Shown here: positions 47,373-56,686 of the stretch, piece by piece
How positions within the stretch are numbered: the first letter of the stretch is position 1
How the letters are laid out: each line of letters opens with the position of its first letter
Origin: an uncultured Eubacteriales bacterium
GTDB lineage: Bacteria; Bacillota; Clostridia; Oscillospirales; CAG-382
NCBI GenBank assembly: GCA_934444645.1
Contig: CAKSCV010000006.1
Location: 1 to 64,000 of the forward strand
Length of the DNA: 64,000 nucleotides
Reading direction: 5' to 3'
The notes under the pieces: model-generated
What the model was told of the DNA's origin: nothing
Database searches by the model: none
Seen by the model: the letters and a program-made list of their open reading frames with translations, nothing else
Program-made: the position numbers and the translations under genes

Positions 47373-47666
47373 ATGAACGAAAAGCTCAAAAGTGCGGATG
47401 TCAACAATTTATTCCATGCGATTCTCTCGTTAAAGGACATAAACGAATGCTATGATCTGTTTGAGGATCTTTGCACGGTTGCCGAGATCAAGGAAATGGC
47501 CAAGCGCTTCCGTGCGGCAAAAATGCTGTCGGACGGTGCGAAATACACCGAAATCTCCGAATCCACCGGCCTTTCGACCGCAACCATCAGCCGCGTCAAC
47601 CGTGCGTTAAAATACGGCACGGACGGCTATATGAAGCTGCTTGCGAGAATCGATTATGAAGACTAA
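47373..47666 (+). CDS. YerC/YecD family TrpR-like DNA-binding protein
   Basis: The 97-residue protein is a single TrpR-type helix-turn-helix: YDLFEDLCTVAEIKEMAKRF near 24-43 and SESTGLSTATISRVNRALKYG near 60-80. It carries no ligand domain. Members are widespread in Firmicutes and bind DNA, but their targets are mostly unknown. It has its own strong promoter and overlaps the following methyltransferase gene by 11 bases, so the two are expressed together. A frame 15 codons longer is rejected since AAAGGAC precedes ATG 47373. Confidence 0.9.
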   Translation: MNEKLKSADVNNLFHAILSLKDINECYDLFEDLCTVAEIKEMAKRFRAAKMLSDGAKYTEISESTGLSTATISRVNRALKYGTDGYMKLLARIDYED

Positions 47667-48426
47667 CGAATACGGAAAATATCTGTCGGAGGCCTACGAC
47701 GTTTTGGAGACCGACACGGATTACGAGGCATGGGCGGATTTTTATCTTGCCTGCGCCAAGAAATATGCGGGCAAAAAGCCGGCGCATATTTGCGATATGG
47801 CGTGCGGCACGGGAAAATTATCGGTCGCCTTCGAAAAACACGGCATCAAAGTGACGGCGTTTGATCTTTCGGAGGATATGCTGTCGCTTGCGGACAAGCG
47901 TGCACGCGACGAAGGCGCGGAAAATGTGCGCTTTACGCGGCAGGATTTGCGCGATTTCCGCGTTTATGCACCGGTCGAATTATGCGTCTGCATGATGGAC
48001 GGCATCAACTGTCTCGGCACGCCTGCGGATGTTTCAAGTGCTTTTGAAAGTGCGCACCGTGCGTTATGCGAGGACGGTTTATTCATTTTCGATGTCAATT
48101 CGCGCCGCAAATTTGAAGAAACCTACGGCGAAAACGCCTATCTTTTGGAAAACGAAAACGTCTTTTTGGCGTGGCAGAATTTTTACGACCCGAAAAGCAA
48201 AAAATGCGATATGTACCTCACGTTTTTCTTAGAGGGCGGAGACGGCCGTTACGAACGCTTTGACGAATCGGTGCGCGAACGGATGTATCCGGTAAAGACG
48301 CTTGACCGACTGTTAAAGGACGCCGGCTTTGACGTGCTTTGCCGCACATCGGATTTTGATTTTTCACCGGCCGACGAAAATAAGTGCGAGCGGATTTTTT
48401 ATGTCTGCCGCAAAATGGCTGAATAA
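47656..48426 (+). CDS. Class I SAM-dependent methyltransferase
   Basis: The 256-residue protein has SAM motif I at ICDMACGTGKLSVAF near 42-56 and the acidic motif II in VTAFDLSEDML near 62-72. LRDFRVYAPVELCVCMMDGINCLG follows and a C-terminal half has EVKTLDRLLKDAGF. The substrate is unknown. It begins inside the end of the yerC-like gene (ATG 47656), with only a weak ribosome site, which suggests translational coupling. Confidence 0.88.
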   Translation: MKTNEYGKYLSEAYDVLETDTDYEAWADFYLACAKKYAGKKPAHICDMACGTGKLSVAFEKHGIKVTAFDLSEDMLSLADKRARDEGAENVRFTRQDLRDFRVYAPVELCVCMMDGINCLGTPADVSSAFESAHRALCEDGLFIFDVNSRRKFEETYGENAYLLENENVFLAWQNFYDPKSKKCDMYLTFFLEGGDGRYERFDESVRERMYPVKTLDRLLKDAGFDVLCRTSDFDFSPADENKCERIFYVCRKMAE

Positions 48427-48454
48427 ACAACAAAAACGGAGAGGATGCGATTCT

Positions 48455-49516
48455 ATGCTGCTGCCAAATACACAGTCCGACGAGCTCCGAACAATCCTGG
48501 AAGAAATCAAGACAGTCTTTGAATCCGCACGAAACAAGGCAGCATACGAGGTGAACAAAGAACTCTTAAACGCATATTGGCATATCGGCAAGATTATCTG
48601 CGAACATGAACAAGCTGCGCCTAACCGTGCAAATTACGGTGTGCAAACGCTGAAAACACTTTCTAAAGAACTGACAAAACAGTTCGGGAAAGGCTTTTCA
48701 CGTTCGAATTTGCAAAATATGCGTGCACTGTTTTTAGCTTATCCGAAATGCCAGACACTGTCTGGCAAATTGAGTTGGTCACATTATTGTGAACTCGTAT
48801 CTGTTTCCGATTCGGATAAACGGCAATTTTATGAAAAAGAGGCAGTTCTGTCCGGCTGGTCTGTGCGCGAACTGAAAAGGCAAATCGACTCTTCCCTCTT
48901 TGAACGGCTTTTGCTTTCGGACGGTTCCAAAAACAGAGAACGAGTTTTATCCTTAGCGCAGAACGGGAACCAAATTACAGCTCCTTCCGATATTCTCCGC
49001 GACCCATACGTGTTCGAATTTCTGGGATTGCCTGAGAGTAAACCGTTTTTGGAAAATGATTTGGAACAAGCCTTAGTCGGTCAAATCGAAAAATTTCTGT
49101 TGGAACTTGGTCGCGGATTCATGTTTGTCGGAACGCAGCAACGCATCACCATCAACAATACACATTACTACGCTGATATGGTTTTCTATAACAAAATTCT
49201 CCGTGCCTATGTGCTGATTGAGTTAAAGACTACTAAACTCATGCCGGAAGCTGTCGGACAGATAAATATGTATTTGAATTACTATGCGGCCGAAATCAAC
49301 GACCCTGATGACAATCCTCCTATCGGAATTATTCTCTGTACGGAAAAAGACAGCATTACCGCTGAATATGCCTTAGGCGGTCTTTCCGGCAACATTTTTT
49401 CTTCGCGCTACACGTTGGTCATTCCGGACAAAGAACAGTTGATTGCACAAGTGGAAAATGTGCTGGATAAGTGGCATTCTTCAGAAAATTCCACAAAAGA
49501 CGATAAACCCTCTTAA
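48455..49516 (+). CDS. DUF1016/YhcG-family PDDEXK nuclease
   Basis: The 353-residue protein has the DUF1016 N-terminal domain at about 10-160, with YWHIGKIICEHEQAAPNRAN and YGVQTLKTLSKELTKQFGKG, plus FSRSNLQNMRALF. The C-terminal nuclease domain follows, whose core shows ENDLEQALVGQI, then YADMVFYNKILRAYVLIELK and LMPEAVGQINMYLNYY. The Asp and Glu-x-Lys are the expected catalytic residues. Members are often mobile and found near restriction or defence genes, but their role is not settled. It is more AT-rich than its neighbours and sits between a methyltransferase and hslO, so transfer is likely. The ATG 48455 follows GGAGAGG. Confidence 0.88.
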   Translation: MLLPNTQSDELRTILEEIKTVFESARNKAAYEVNKELLNAYWHIGKIICEHEQAAPNRANYGVQTLKTLSKELTKQFGKGFSRSNLQNMRALFLAYPKCQTLSGKLSWSHYCELVSVSDSDKRQFYEKEAVLSGWSVRELKRQIDSSLFERLLLSDGSKNRERVLSLAQNGNQITAPSDILRDPYVFEFLGLPESKPFLENDLEQALVGQIEKFLLELGRGFMFVGTQQRITINNTHYYADMVFYNKILRAYVLIELKTTKLMPEAVGQINMYLNYYAAEINDPDDNPPIGIILCTEKDSITAEYALGGLSGNIFSSRYTLVIPDKEQLIAQVENVLDKWHSSENSTKDDKPS

Positions 49517-49541
49517 ACACCGCCCCCCAAAGGAGTACACC

Positions 49542-50426
49542 ATGCTCGGAAACACCATCACCAGAGCCATGACCGTCTGCGGCAACGCACGCGTCATTCT
49601 CATAAATTCACGCGAAATGGTGGATGACGCCATTCGCATTCATCACCTGTCCCCGACGGCAGCCGCCGCTTTGGGACGCACGCTCACAGCCGCCTCCATG
49701 ATCGGCGTCATGCTCAAAAACAAGGACGATTCGGTCACGGTTTCCTTTAACGGCGACGGCGTCTGCGGCAAAATTTTAGCGGTTGCCGACTATTACGGCA
49801 ACACCAAGGGCTATGCCGAACACCCGGAAGCCGACCTGCCGCTCAACGCGCGCGGCAAACTGGATGTGGCCGGTGCGGTCGGAAAAGGCATGCTCTATGT
49901 CGTGCGCGACGAGGGCGAAGGAGAGCCGTATGTCGGCATGACGCCCATCGTTTCGGGCGAAATCGCCGAGGATATCACCGATTATTTTGCCCGCAGCGAG
50001 CAGATCCCGACGGTCTGTGCGCTCGGTGTTTTGGTTGGGAACGACTACACCTGCAAATCGGCAGGCGGCTACATGATTCAGCTTCTGCCCGGCGCGGATG
50101 AAGCGTTCATCGACAAGTTGGAAGCGCGTCTGCCGCTCATTCCGCCGGTTTCAACGCTGTTTTCCACCGGCAAGACCAACGCGGAATACCTGAAAGACAT
50201 CATGGGCGACATCGAATGCGATATTTTCGACGAAGCCGATGTTTCCTATCACTGCGACTGCACGAAAGAACGCGTGGAACGCGCGCTTGTGTCCATCGGT
50301 GAAAAAGAGCTTACCGAAATGATCGACGAAAACAAAAGCTTCGACATCACCTGCCAGTTCTGCGACAAGATATACACCTTCACGCCGAGCGACTTAAAGC
50401 AACTTCTGAAAAGGGCAAAAAAATAA
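49542..50426 (+). CDS. hslO: Redox-regulated chaperone Hsp33
   Basis: The 294-residue protein has the N-terminal chaperone domain from residue 1 (MLGNTITRAMTVCGNARVI) and the C-terminal zinc switch CDC (near 240) and CQFC (near 273). On oxidative unfolding the four cysteines release zinc and the protein holds unfolding clients. It begins 25 bases after the DUF1016 gene with AAAGGAG. The in-frame ATG at 49443 is rejected because it lies inside the DUF1016 gene and lacks such a site. Confidence 0.95.
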   Translation: MLGNTITRAMTVCGNARVILINSREMVDDAIRIHHLSPTAAAALGRTLTAASMIGVMLKNKDDSVTVSFNGDGVCGKILAVADYYGNTKGYAEHPEADLPLNARGKLDVAGAVGKGMLYVVRDEGEGEPYVGMTPIVSGEIAEDITDYFARSEQIPTVCALGVLVGNDYTCKSAGGYMIQLLPGADEAFIDKLEARLPLIPPVSTLFSTGKTNAEYLKDIMGDIECDIFDEADVSYHCDCTKERVERALVSIGEKELTEMIDENKSFDITCQFCDKIYTFTPSDLKQLLKRAKK

Positions 50427-51869
50427 ATGACCGATCACAAAACAAACGTCTTAAACGAAGATACAAACGACCTCTCCAATCAAGCCAAATACGCCGACCG
50501 CGTGCGGCTGTTACTTGCCGAAAAGCAAAAGCGTTTGGGCCGAAAGCTTTCCGTTTTTGTACAAACCTTCGGCTGCCAACAAAACGAGGCCGACAGCGAA
50601 CGTCTCATGGGTTCGGCTCTTTCGCTCGGCTATGAAAAGGCTTCGTCTCCGGAGAGTGCCGACCTTATCATCTACAACACCTGTGCGGTGCGCGAACACG
50701 CCGAACTGAAGGCGCTGTCCAAAACCGGGCAGCTAAAGCACATCAAAGCCGCCAACCCCGAGCTTTTGGTCGGGCTATGGGGCTGCATGGTCAACCAAGA
50801 GCACCGCGTTTCGGACATCAAAAACAAATATCCGTATGTCGATTTTGTGGCAGGCACCAATATGCTGCACCGGCTTCCGGAAATATTATGCGACGTCATG
50901 GTCAACCACCGCCGCCGCTACTATGTGGAGGACGGCGATGCGCCGATTGTGGAGGGCGTGCCGGTAAGCCGCGAAAGCGACATCAAGGCATGGCTTTCCA
51001 TCATGTACGGCTGCGACAATTTCTGCACGTACTGTGTGGTGCCGCACGTGCGCGGCCGCGAACGCAGCCGAAAGCCCGAACAGATTCTCGCTGAAGCAAA
51101 AAGCTTGGTTGCCGACGGCTGCCGGGAAATTACCCTTCTCGGGCAGAACGTCAATTCCTACGGCAAGGGCCTCGAAGAACCGTGCAGCTTTGCGGAACTT
51201 CTTTCCAAGGTCGCTTCTCTTGACGGCGATTTTTGGGTACGCTTTATGACCTCGCATCCGAAAGACGTATCCGATGAGCTTATCAACGTCATGCGCACGC
51301 ACGAGCGCGTCGCAAAGCATTTTCATCTGCCGGTGCAATCCGGAAACGACCGCGTGCTTGCCAAAATGAACCGCAAATATACGCGCGGAGCGTATTTGGA
51401 GGTCGTGAAAAAGCTGCGTGCCGCCATGCCGGACATCACGCTTACCACCGACATCATCGTCGGCTTTCCGGGTGAAACGGCGGAGGAATTCGAGGACACG
51501 CTAGGTCTTGTGCGCGAGGTCGGCTACGATTCCATTTTCGCGTTTATCTATTCACCGCGTAAGGGAACGCCGGCGGCGGACATGGAGGATCCCGTAAGCT
51601 ACGAGGAAAAGACCGAACGCTTTGCGCGTTTAATGGCACTTCACCATGAAAACATTGTCCGCATAAATGAGAGCTTTGTGGGCAAAATCGTAAACGTATT
51701 ATGCGAAACGCCGGACGCACCGGAGAATACCGAATTTTTCGGGCGCAGCTCGGGCAACAAGCTCATCCGCTTTCGTGCGCCGCAGGGTTCGCTGTTATAC
51801 GGAAAGTTTGTAAACGTAAAAATCGACCGTGCCGGCGATGTGCAAATCTACGGCAAAGCGGTTTTATAG
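50427..51869 (+). CDS. miaB: tRNA-2-methylthio-N6-dimethylallyladenosine synthase
   Basis: The 480-residue radical SAM methylthiotransferase has the N-terminal UPF0004 domain with its cluster cysteines in TFGCQQNEAD and IYNTCAVREHAE. The radical SAM motif is GCDNFCTYCVVPHVRG near 195-210. A C-terminal TRAM domain follows (FVGKIVNVL...LLYGKFVNVKI). It adds the 2-methylthio group to i6A37 of tRNAs that read UNN codons. It starts immediately after the hslO stop. The next gene is ricF, whose B. subtilis counterpart belongs to the Fe-S Ric complex linked to MiaB function. Confidence 0.95.
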   Translation: MTDHKTNVLNEDTNDLSNQAKYADRVRLLLAEKQKRLGRKLSVFVQTFGCQQNEADSERLMGSALSLGYEKASSPESADLIIYNTCAVREHAELKALSKTGQLKHIKAANPELLVGLWGCMVNQEHRVSDIKNKYPYVDFVAGTNMLHRLPEILCDVMVNHRRRYYVEDGDAPIVEGVPVSRESDIKAWLSIMYGCDNFCTYCVVPHVRGRERSRKPEQILAEAKSLVADGCREITLLGQNVNSYGKGLEEPCSFAELLSKVASLDGDFWVRFMTSHPKDVSDELINVMRTHERVAKHFHLPVQSGNDRVLAKMNRKYTRGAYLEVVKKLRAAMPDITLTTDIIVGFPGETAEEFEDTLGLVREVGYDSIFAFIYSPRKGTPAADMEDPVSYEEKTERFARLMALHHENIVRINESFVGKIVNVLCETPDAPENTEFFGRSSGNKLIRFRAPQGSLLYGKFVNVKIDRAGDVQIYGKAVL

Positions 51870-51898
51870 ACAAAAAAGGACGAAAATAAGGAACAAAT

Positions 51899-52330
51899 AT
51901 GGGAAACAATGAAATCATCACGCTTGCAAAGCAGCTTGGCGAAGCGTTGAAAAACTGCGAAGAATACAAGACATTTTGCGAAACGCGCGACGCCATGCGT
52001 CAAAACATCGTCTTAAAAGAGCAGCTTGACGAATTCAAGGTGCAAAAGAGCGTTTTAGAGGTTGAAAAAGAAAAGGCCGAACCGGACGAACACGTCGTGG
52101 ACGTGCTTTCGGCACGCCTTGAGGTGCTTTACAAGCAGATCACCGAAAATCCGCAGATGAAGGCCTACTCCAAGGCTGAAGAAGATCTGAATTTGTTAAT
52201 GAACGCCGTCAACATGACCATTTCCTCCTACATCGGTGCGGAGGAATACACGTCGGAGGCTGACGCAGACGACGAAGACGGCGAGGGCGGCTGCACGCAC
52301 AACTGCTCAACCTGCCGCGGCTGTCATTAA
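51899..52330 (+). CDS. ricF: YlbF/RicF family regulator with Cys-rich tail
   Basis: The 143-residue protein is an all-helical YlbF/YmcA domain followed by an acidic linker (ADADDEDGEGG) and a C-terminal CTHNCSTCRGCH motif. In B. subtilis the Ric proteins RicA, RicF and RicT (YmcA, YlbF, YaaT) bind 4Fe-4S clusters through such cysteines, and they act in RNA processing with RNase Y. Only one Ric subunit is in the window. Which paralog it is cannot be settled by eye. Confidence 0.85.
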   Translation: MGNNEIITLAKQLGEALKNCEEYKTFCETRDAMRQNIVLKEQLDEFKVQKSVLEVEKEKAEPDEHVVDVLSARLEVLYKQITENPQMKAYSKAEEDLNLLMNAVNMTISSYIGAEEYTSEADADDEDGEGGCTHNCSTCRGCH

Positions 52331-52369
52331 AAAATCCGGAACAAAATCTGACGGAAAGGGGTGGTTCGC

Positions 52370-54973
52370 TTGCCGTATACACCCATGATGCTCCAATATT
52401 TTGACATCAAAAATCAATATAAAGACCATTTGCTCTTTTATCGGCTCGGCGATTTTTACGAAATGTTTTTCGACGACGCCAAAACCGCCTCACGCGAGCT
52501 CGATTTAACGCTTACCGGCCGCGACTGCGGTATGCCGGAGCGTGCGCCGATGTGCGGCGTGCCGTTTCACAGTGCCGACAGCTACATTGCGCGGCTTGTC
52601 GCCAAGGGCTACAAGATCGCCATCTGTGAGCAGACCGAAGACCCGGCTCTTGCCAAAGGGTTGGTCAAGCGCGAGGTCATCCGCGTAATCACGCCCGGCA
52701 CGGTTACCGAAAGCGGAATGTTAAACGAAGGGCAGAACAACTATCTGTGCGCTATCTGCTTTTCCGGTGCGAGCGTCGGCCTTTCCTTCGCCGACATTTC
52801 GACCGCCAAGGTCTGCGCCACGCAGCTTACCGATGCCGGTACAGATAAGATCTGCTCAGAGCTTGCGGCATTTGCGCCGAAAGAGATTCTGTCGAATGCC
52901 GACCGCACGGATTACCCCGAAATATATACGTTCGCCAAAGACCGGCTCGGTGCGTTTTTTGACGACACGCGCGGCGAGCTGTTCGAAAACGGCAATTTTT
53001 CGGAACTTGAAACGCGCTTCGGCAAAGAGGTGTTCGCCTCTCACGGGTTAGGCGCAGGAAGCCCGGCGGTGACGGCATTAGATGCACTCGTGCGCTACAT
53101 TCGCGAAACGCAAAAGGTTGACCTTACCTACATCAACACACTTGAATATTACACCAATGAGCTGTATCTCGGGCTTGACGTGAATACGCGCCGCAGTCTG
53201 GAGCTTTGCGAAACGCTCCGCACCAAGGAAAAGCGCGGCACGCTGCTATGGGTACTCGACCGCACCAAGACCGCCATGGGCGCAAGACTCCTTCGCAAAT
53301 GGCTTGAGCAGCCGCTCGTTTCGGTCGGCGCGATTTTGAACCGCCAGCAGGCGGTGGCCGAATTGGCAGACGGCTACATTGAAAAAGAAGAATTGCAAAA
53401 TTTACTCAGCTCGGTCGGCGATCTGGAGCGTCTGATGACCAAAATCGTGTACAACACGGCCGGCGGCAAGGATCTGCGCGCACTGTATCAGACAATTTCG
53501 GTGCTTGCGCCGGTCAAGGAGCAGCTAAAGGGCATGGTTTCGCCCGAGCTTGCAAAGCTGTACGGCGATTTGGACGAGCTGTCCGACATCGGCGCATACA
53601 TTGACCGCGCGATTGTGGAAGAACCGCCGTTTTCGATTCGAGAGGGCGGCTTCATCAAAAAGGGCTTTTCGCCGGAGATCGACGAATTGAATGCCATCCA
53701 AGCCGACGGCAAAAGCTGGATCGCTTCGGTTGAGCAGTCCGAACGGGAATTAACCGGAATCAAAGGCTTAAAAATCGGCTACAACCGTGTGTTCGGCTAC
53801 TACATTGAGGTCACCAACTCCTACAAGGAGCAGGTGCCCGACCGCTACATACGCAAGCAGACGCTTACCGGCTGCGAGCGGTACATCACGCAAGAATTAA
53901 AGGATATGGAAGCCAAGATACTCGGTGCCAAAGACAAGGTCTGTGCGCTTGAATACGAGGAATTCCAAAAGCTTCGCAGCTTTATTGCCGAAAATGTAGT
54001 GCGTGTGCAGAAAACGGCGGACATCCTTTCCAAGCTCGACGTGTATGTGTCGCTCGCGGATGTGGCTGTGCGAAACAACTATGTCTGCCCGGAGGTGGAT
54101 GCCTCGGACGCGATCGTTATCAAGGACGGCCGTCATCCGGTGGTCGAAAAGTTTCTAAAGAACGAGATGTTCGTGCCAAACGATGTGAATCTGAACGAAT
54201 CCGAGCGGCTGATGCTCATCACCGGACCGAATATGGCCGGCAAATCCACCTATATGCGCCAGACGGCACTCATCATTCTCATGGCGCAGATCGGCTCGTT
54301 CGTGCCGGCGTCTTCGGCACGCATCGGCGTCGTGGACAAGCTGTTTACCCGTATCGGCGCGTCGGATGACCTTGCTGCCGGACAATCGACCTTTATGCTC
54401 GAAATGACCGAATGTGCGTATATTTTGAAAAATGCCACCGCGCGCAGCTTCATCCTTTACGATGAGATCGGCCGCGGCACGTCGACCTACGACGGCATGA
54501 GCATCGCACGTGCGATCATTGAATACACGGTCAGCAAGAAGCTGTACGCAAAAACCATGTTCGCCACACACTATCATGAGCTTACCGAGCTTGAAGATCT
54601 GTGCCGCGGTGTGGTCAACTACAACATTGTCGCCAAAAAGCGCGGCGATGAACTGATATTCTTGCGAAAGATCGTGCGCGGCGCTGCCGACGAAAGCTAC
54701 GGCATCGAAGTGGCAAAGCTTGCCGGGGTGCCGGACGAGGTGGTCAAGCGCGCCGGTAAAATTTTAGCAAGCATCGACGAACACGCGCCGGTTGACCCGA
54801 AAAAGAATCTTTTGCCGAAAACCGACGGCGGCGTTGCGACCTTAGGGCTTGAAACCATCGTCTACGACAAGGTTTGCGAAGACATCAAAAGGCTTGACGT
54901 AAACACCCTCACACCGATCGAGGCGTTAGGCAAGCTGTATGAAATGAAAAAAATCTTGGAAGGCGCCGAATAG
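52370..54973 (+). CDS. mutS: DNA mismatch repair protein MutS
   Basis: The 867-residue protein has the mismatch-recognition motif Gly-Asp-Phe-Tyr-Glu (GDFYEMFFDDA near 28-38), the connector and lever domains. The ATPase follows: Walker A ITGPNMAGKST near 618, Walker B FILYDEIGRGTSTYDG near 700 and the FATHYHEL signature. The start needs care. GTG at 52361 sits within the ribosome site GGAAAGGGGTGG, while TTG at 52370 lies eight bases after it, so TTG 52370 is preferred. Met residues at 52385 and 52388 are alternatives. No mutL follows. mgtE does. Confidence 0.95.
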   Translation: MPYTPMMLQYFDIKNQYKDHLLFYRLGDFYEMFFDDAKTASRELDLTLTGRDCGMPERAPMCGVPFHSADSYIARLVAKGYKIAICEQTEDPALAKGLVKREVIRVITPGTVTESGMLNEGQNNYLCAICFSGASVGLSFADISTAKVCATQLTDAGTDKICSELAAFAPKEILSNADRTDYPEIYTFAKDRLGAFFDDTRGELFENGNFSELETRFGKEVFASHGLGAGSPAVTALDALVRYIRETQKVDLTYINTLEYYTNELYLGLDVNTRRSLELCETLRTKEKRGTLLWVLDRTKTAMGARLLRKWLEQPLVSVGAILNRQQAVAELADGYIEKEELQNLLSSVGDLERLMTKIVYNTAGGKDLRALYQTISVLAPVKEQLKGMVSPELAKLYGDLDELSDIGAYIDRAIVEEPPFSIREGGFIKKGFSPEIDELNAIQADGKSWIASVEQSERELTGIKGLKIGYNRVFGYYIEVTNSYKEQVPDRYIRKQTLTGCERYITQELKDMEAKILGAKDKVCALEYEEFQKLRSFIAENVVRVQKTADILSKLDVYVSLADVAVRNNYVCPEVDASDAIVIKDGRHPVVEKFLKNEMFVPNDVNLNESERLMLITGPNMAGKSTYMRQTALIILMAQIGSFVPASSARIGVVDKLFTRIGASDDLAAGQSTFMLEMTECAYILKNATARSFILYDEIGRGTSTYDGMSIARAIIEYTVSKKLYAKTMFATHYHELTELEDLCRGVVNYNIVAKKRGDELIFLRKIVRGAADESYGIEVAKLAGVPDEVVKRAGKILASIDEHAPVDPKKNLLPKTDGGVATLGLETIVYDKVCEDIKRLDVNTLTPIEALGKLYEMKKILEGAE

Positions 54974-55200
54974 ACGCCGGAGATTTTTATAAAACTATCT
55001 TAAAGGGGGAAGACAAGTGGATATTCCGGGGCGAAGTAGATACGGACAGAGCATAACGCGAAAAACGCTTGTCTTTTTTTGCGTTCCCTGTTTTCAAAGA
55101 CACGGCGCATAGCTTTTTGGTTTTTTGACTCAGCCTGCGCCGTGCAGTCCCGTTCTGCTTTCCTGTACACAGCATTTTTACAAGGAAAGGACGGAAAAAC
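54974..55200 (+). promoter_or_regulatory. Structured leader with terminator/antiterminator pair before mgtE
   Basis: AAGACAAG (55010-55017) can pair with CTTGTCTT (55068-55075), followed by a T run to 55080, which forms a terminator-like arm. The stretch AACGCGAAAAA (55055-55065) can instead pair with TTTTTTGCGTT (55075-55085) and would destroy it. A perfect nine-base hairpin CACGGCGCA / TGCGCCGTG (55101-55144) follows. The overlap of alternatives suggests attenuation. It does not match the known Mg2+ M-box, so the ligand is open. Confidence 0.5.
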
Positions 55201-56577
55201 ATGACCAACGAGCTTGAAGTCAATGAACTTATCGAACAGCTTGAAGAGCTGCTTGAGCAAAAAAACTACCGCGCCATGAAGCCGCTTTTGGACGAGCTTC
55301 CGGCTGCGGACATCGCCGAATTTTTGGAGGAACTCACAATCGACCGCGCCATGCCGGTCTTCCGGTCGCTGCCCAAGGAAACGGCCGTGGAGGTTTTCAG
55401 CTATTTTGAGCCGGAGACCCAAGAGAAATTCATCACCTCCATCACCGATGAGGAGATCGGCCGCATTGTCGAGGAATTAGCCGTGGATGACGCGGTCGAT
55501 ATGCTTGAAGAGCTGCCGGCGACCATCGTCAAAAAGGTGCTCAAAAACGCCAGTGCCGCCACACGCAAAACCATCAATCAATTTCTGAACTATCCGGAAA
55601 ATTCGGTCGGCAGCATCATGACCGCCGAATTCACCGACATCAAGGGCGATATGACCGTCGGAGAGGCCATTCGCTATCTCCGCAGCGTCTCCGACAACAA
55701 AGAGACCATTTACACCTGCTACATCATCAGTCCCTCACGCGAGCTTGAAGGCGTAGTGGAGCTTTGCGACATTCTCGCCTGCAAGGATGACAACACACTC
55801 ATTTCCGACATCATGGAAACCGGCGTGGTAAAGGCCTGCACCACTGAGGACAGAGAGGCTGCCGCCGGATTATTCTCAAAATACGACTTGACGACACTGC
55901 CGGTCGTGGACAACGAAAACCGGCTTGTCGGCATTGTCACGGTCGATGATGCCGTGGACGTCATCGAAGAAGAAGCCACCAAGGATATCGAGCAGATGGC
56001 CGCTATGCAGCCTCTCGAAACGCCTTACTTAAAAACCGGCGTGTTCACCATTGTCAAAAAACGCATTCTGTGGCTGCTCATTCTCATGGTTGCCGGCACG
56101 ATCACCGGCTCGATTTTGGGAAAATTCGAGGAAGCCATCTCGGCGATTCCGCTGCTTGTCACCTTCATGCCCATGATTTTCGATACCGGCGGAAACTCCG
56201 GCTCCCAGGCAAGCACAACGGTCATCCGCGGTCTTACGACGGGTGAACTCGAATGCAGCGATGCGCCGAAAATTCTTTGGAAAGAATTACGCGTTTCGAT
56301 CGTGGTCGGCATTCTGTTTGCCGCCATCAACTTTATCCGCGTGGTGCTTTTGACAAGAGACCCCGACCGGGTTCTTATCGCGCTTGTGGTTTCGCTTGCC
56401 ATGCTTTTTACCATTGTCATCGCCAAAAGCATCGGCTCGGTGCTGCCGATCCTCGCCAAAAAGCTGCATTTTGACCCGGCTGTCATGGCAGCTCCCATGA
56501 TCACCACGCTTGTAGACGTGTGCGCCATGCTCGTCTATTTCGGACTCGCCATCAAATTGTTGGCGTTCCGCCTGTGA
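55201..56577 (+). CDS. mgtE: Magnesium transporter MgtE
   Basis: The 458-residue protein has the cytoplasmic N-domain (superhelix, about 5-130), a CBS pair with VGSIMTAEFTDIKGDMTVGEAI near 137 and GIVTVDDAVDVIEEEATKDI near 245. Five C-terminal membrane helices follow, including FDTGGNSGSQASTTVIRGL at about 325 and the pore region PMITTLVDVCAM near 435. The N and CBS domains close the Mg2+ pore when Mg2+ is high. An unusually long structured leader precedes it. A strong terminator follows. Confidence 0.95.
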   Translation: MTNELEVNELIEQLEELLEQKNYRAMKPLLDELPAADIAEFLEELTIDRAMPVFRSLPKETAVEVFSYFEPETQEKFITSITDEEIGRIVEELAVDDAVDMLEELPATIVKKVLKNASAATRKTINQFLNYPENSVGSIMTAEFTDIKGDMTVGEAIRYLRSVSDNKETIYTCYIISPSRELEGVVELCDILACKDDNTLISDIMETGVVKACTTEDREAAAGLFSKYDLTTLPVVDNENRLVGIVTVDDAVDVIEEEATKDIEQMAAMQPLETPYLKTGVFTIVKKRILWLLILMVAGTITGSILGKFEEAISAIPLLVTFMPMIFDTGGNSGSQASTTVIRGLTTGELECSDAPKILWKELRVSIVVGILFAAINFIRVVLLTRDPDRVLIALVVSLAMLFTIVIAKSIGSVLPILAKKLHFDPAVMAAPMITTLVDVCAMLVYFGLAIKLLAFRL

Positions 56578-56615
56578 TTTTTTGCCGGAAACACGAAAAC
56601 AATCGAATAACAGCA

Positions 56616-56655
56616 AAACGACCGCTATAGTCTCTTTCGGCTATAGCGGTCGTTT
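56616..56655 (+). terminator. Terminator of mgtE
   Basis: AAACGACCGCTATAG pairs exactly with CTATAGCGGTCGTTT around a ten-base loop. It starts 39 bases after the mgtE stop. Confidence 0.85.
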
Positions 56656-56686
56656 CGGTTTTCTGCAAAATTTGTATTTTTACGGC

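Noticed and set aside
54974..55200. M-box Mg2+ riboswitch
   Set aside because: The conserved M-box core was not found in this leader.
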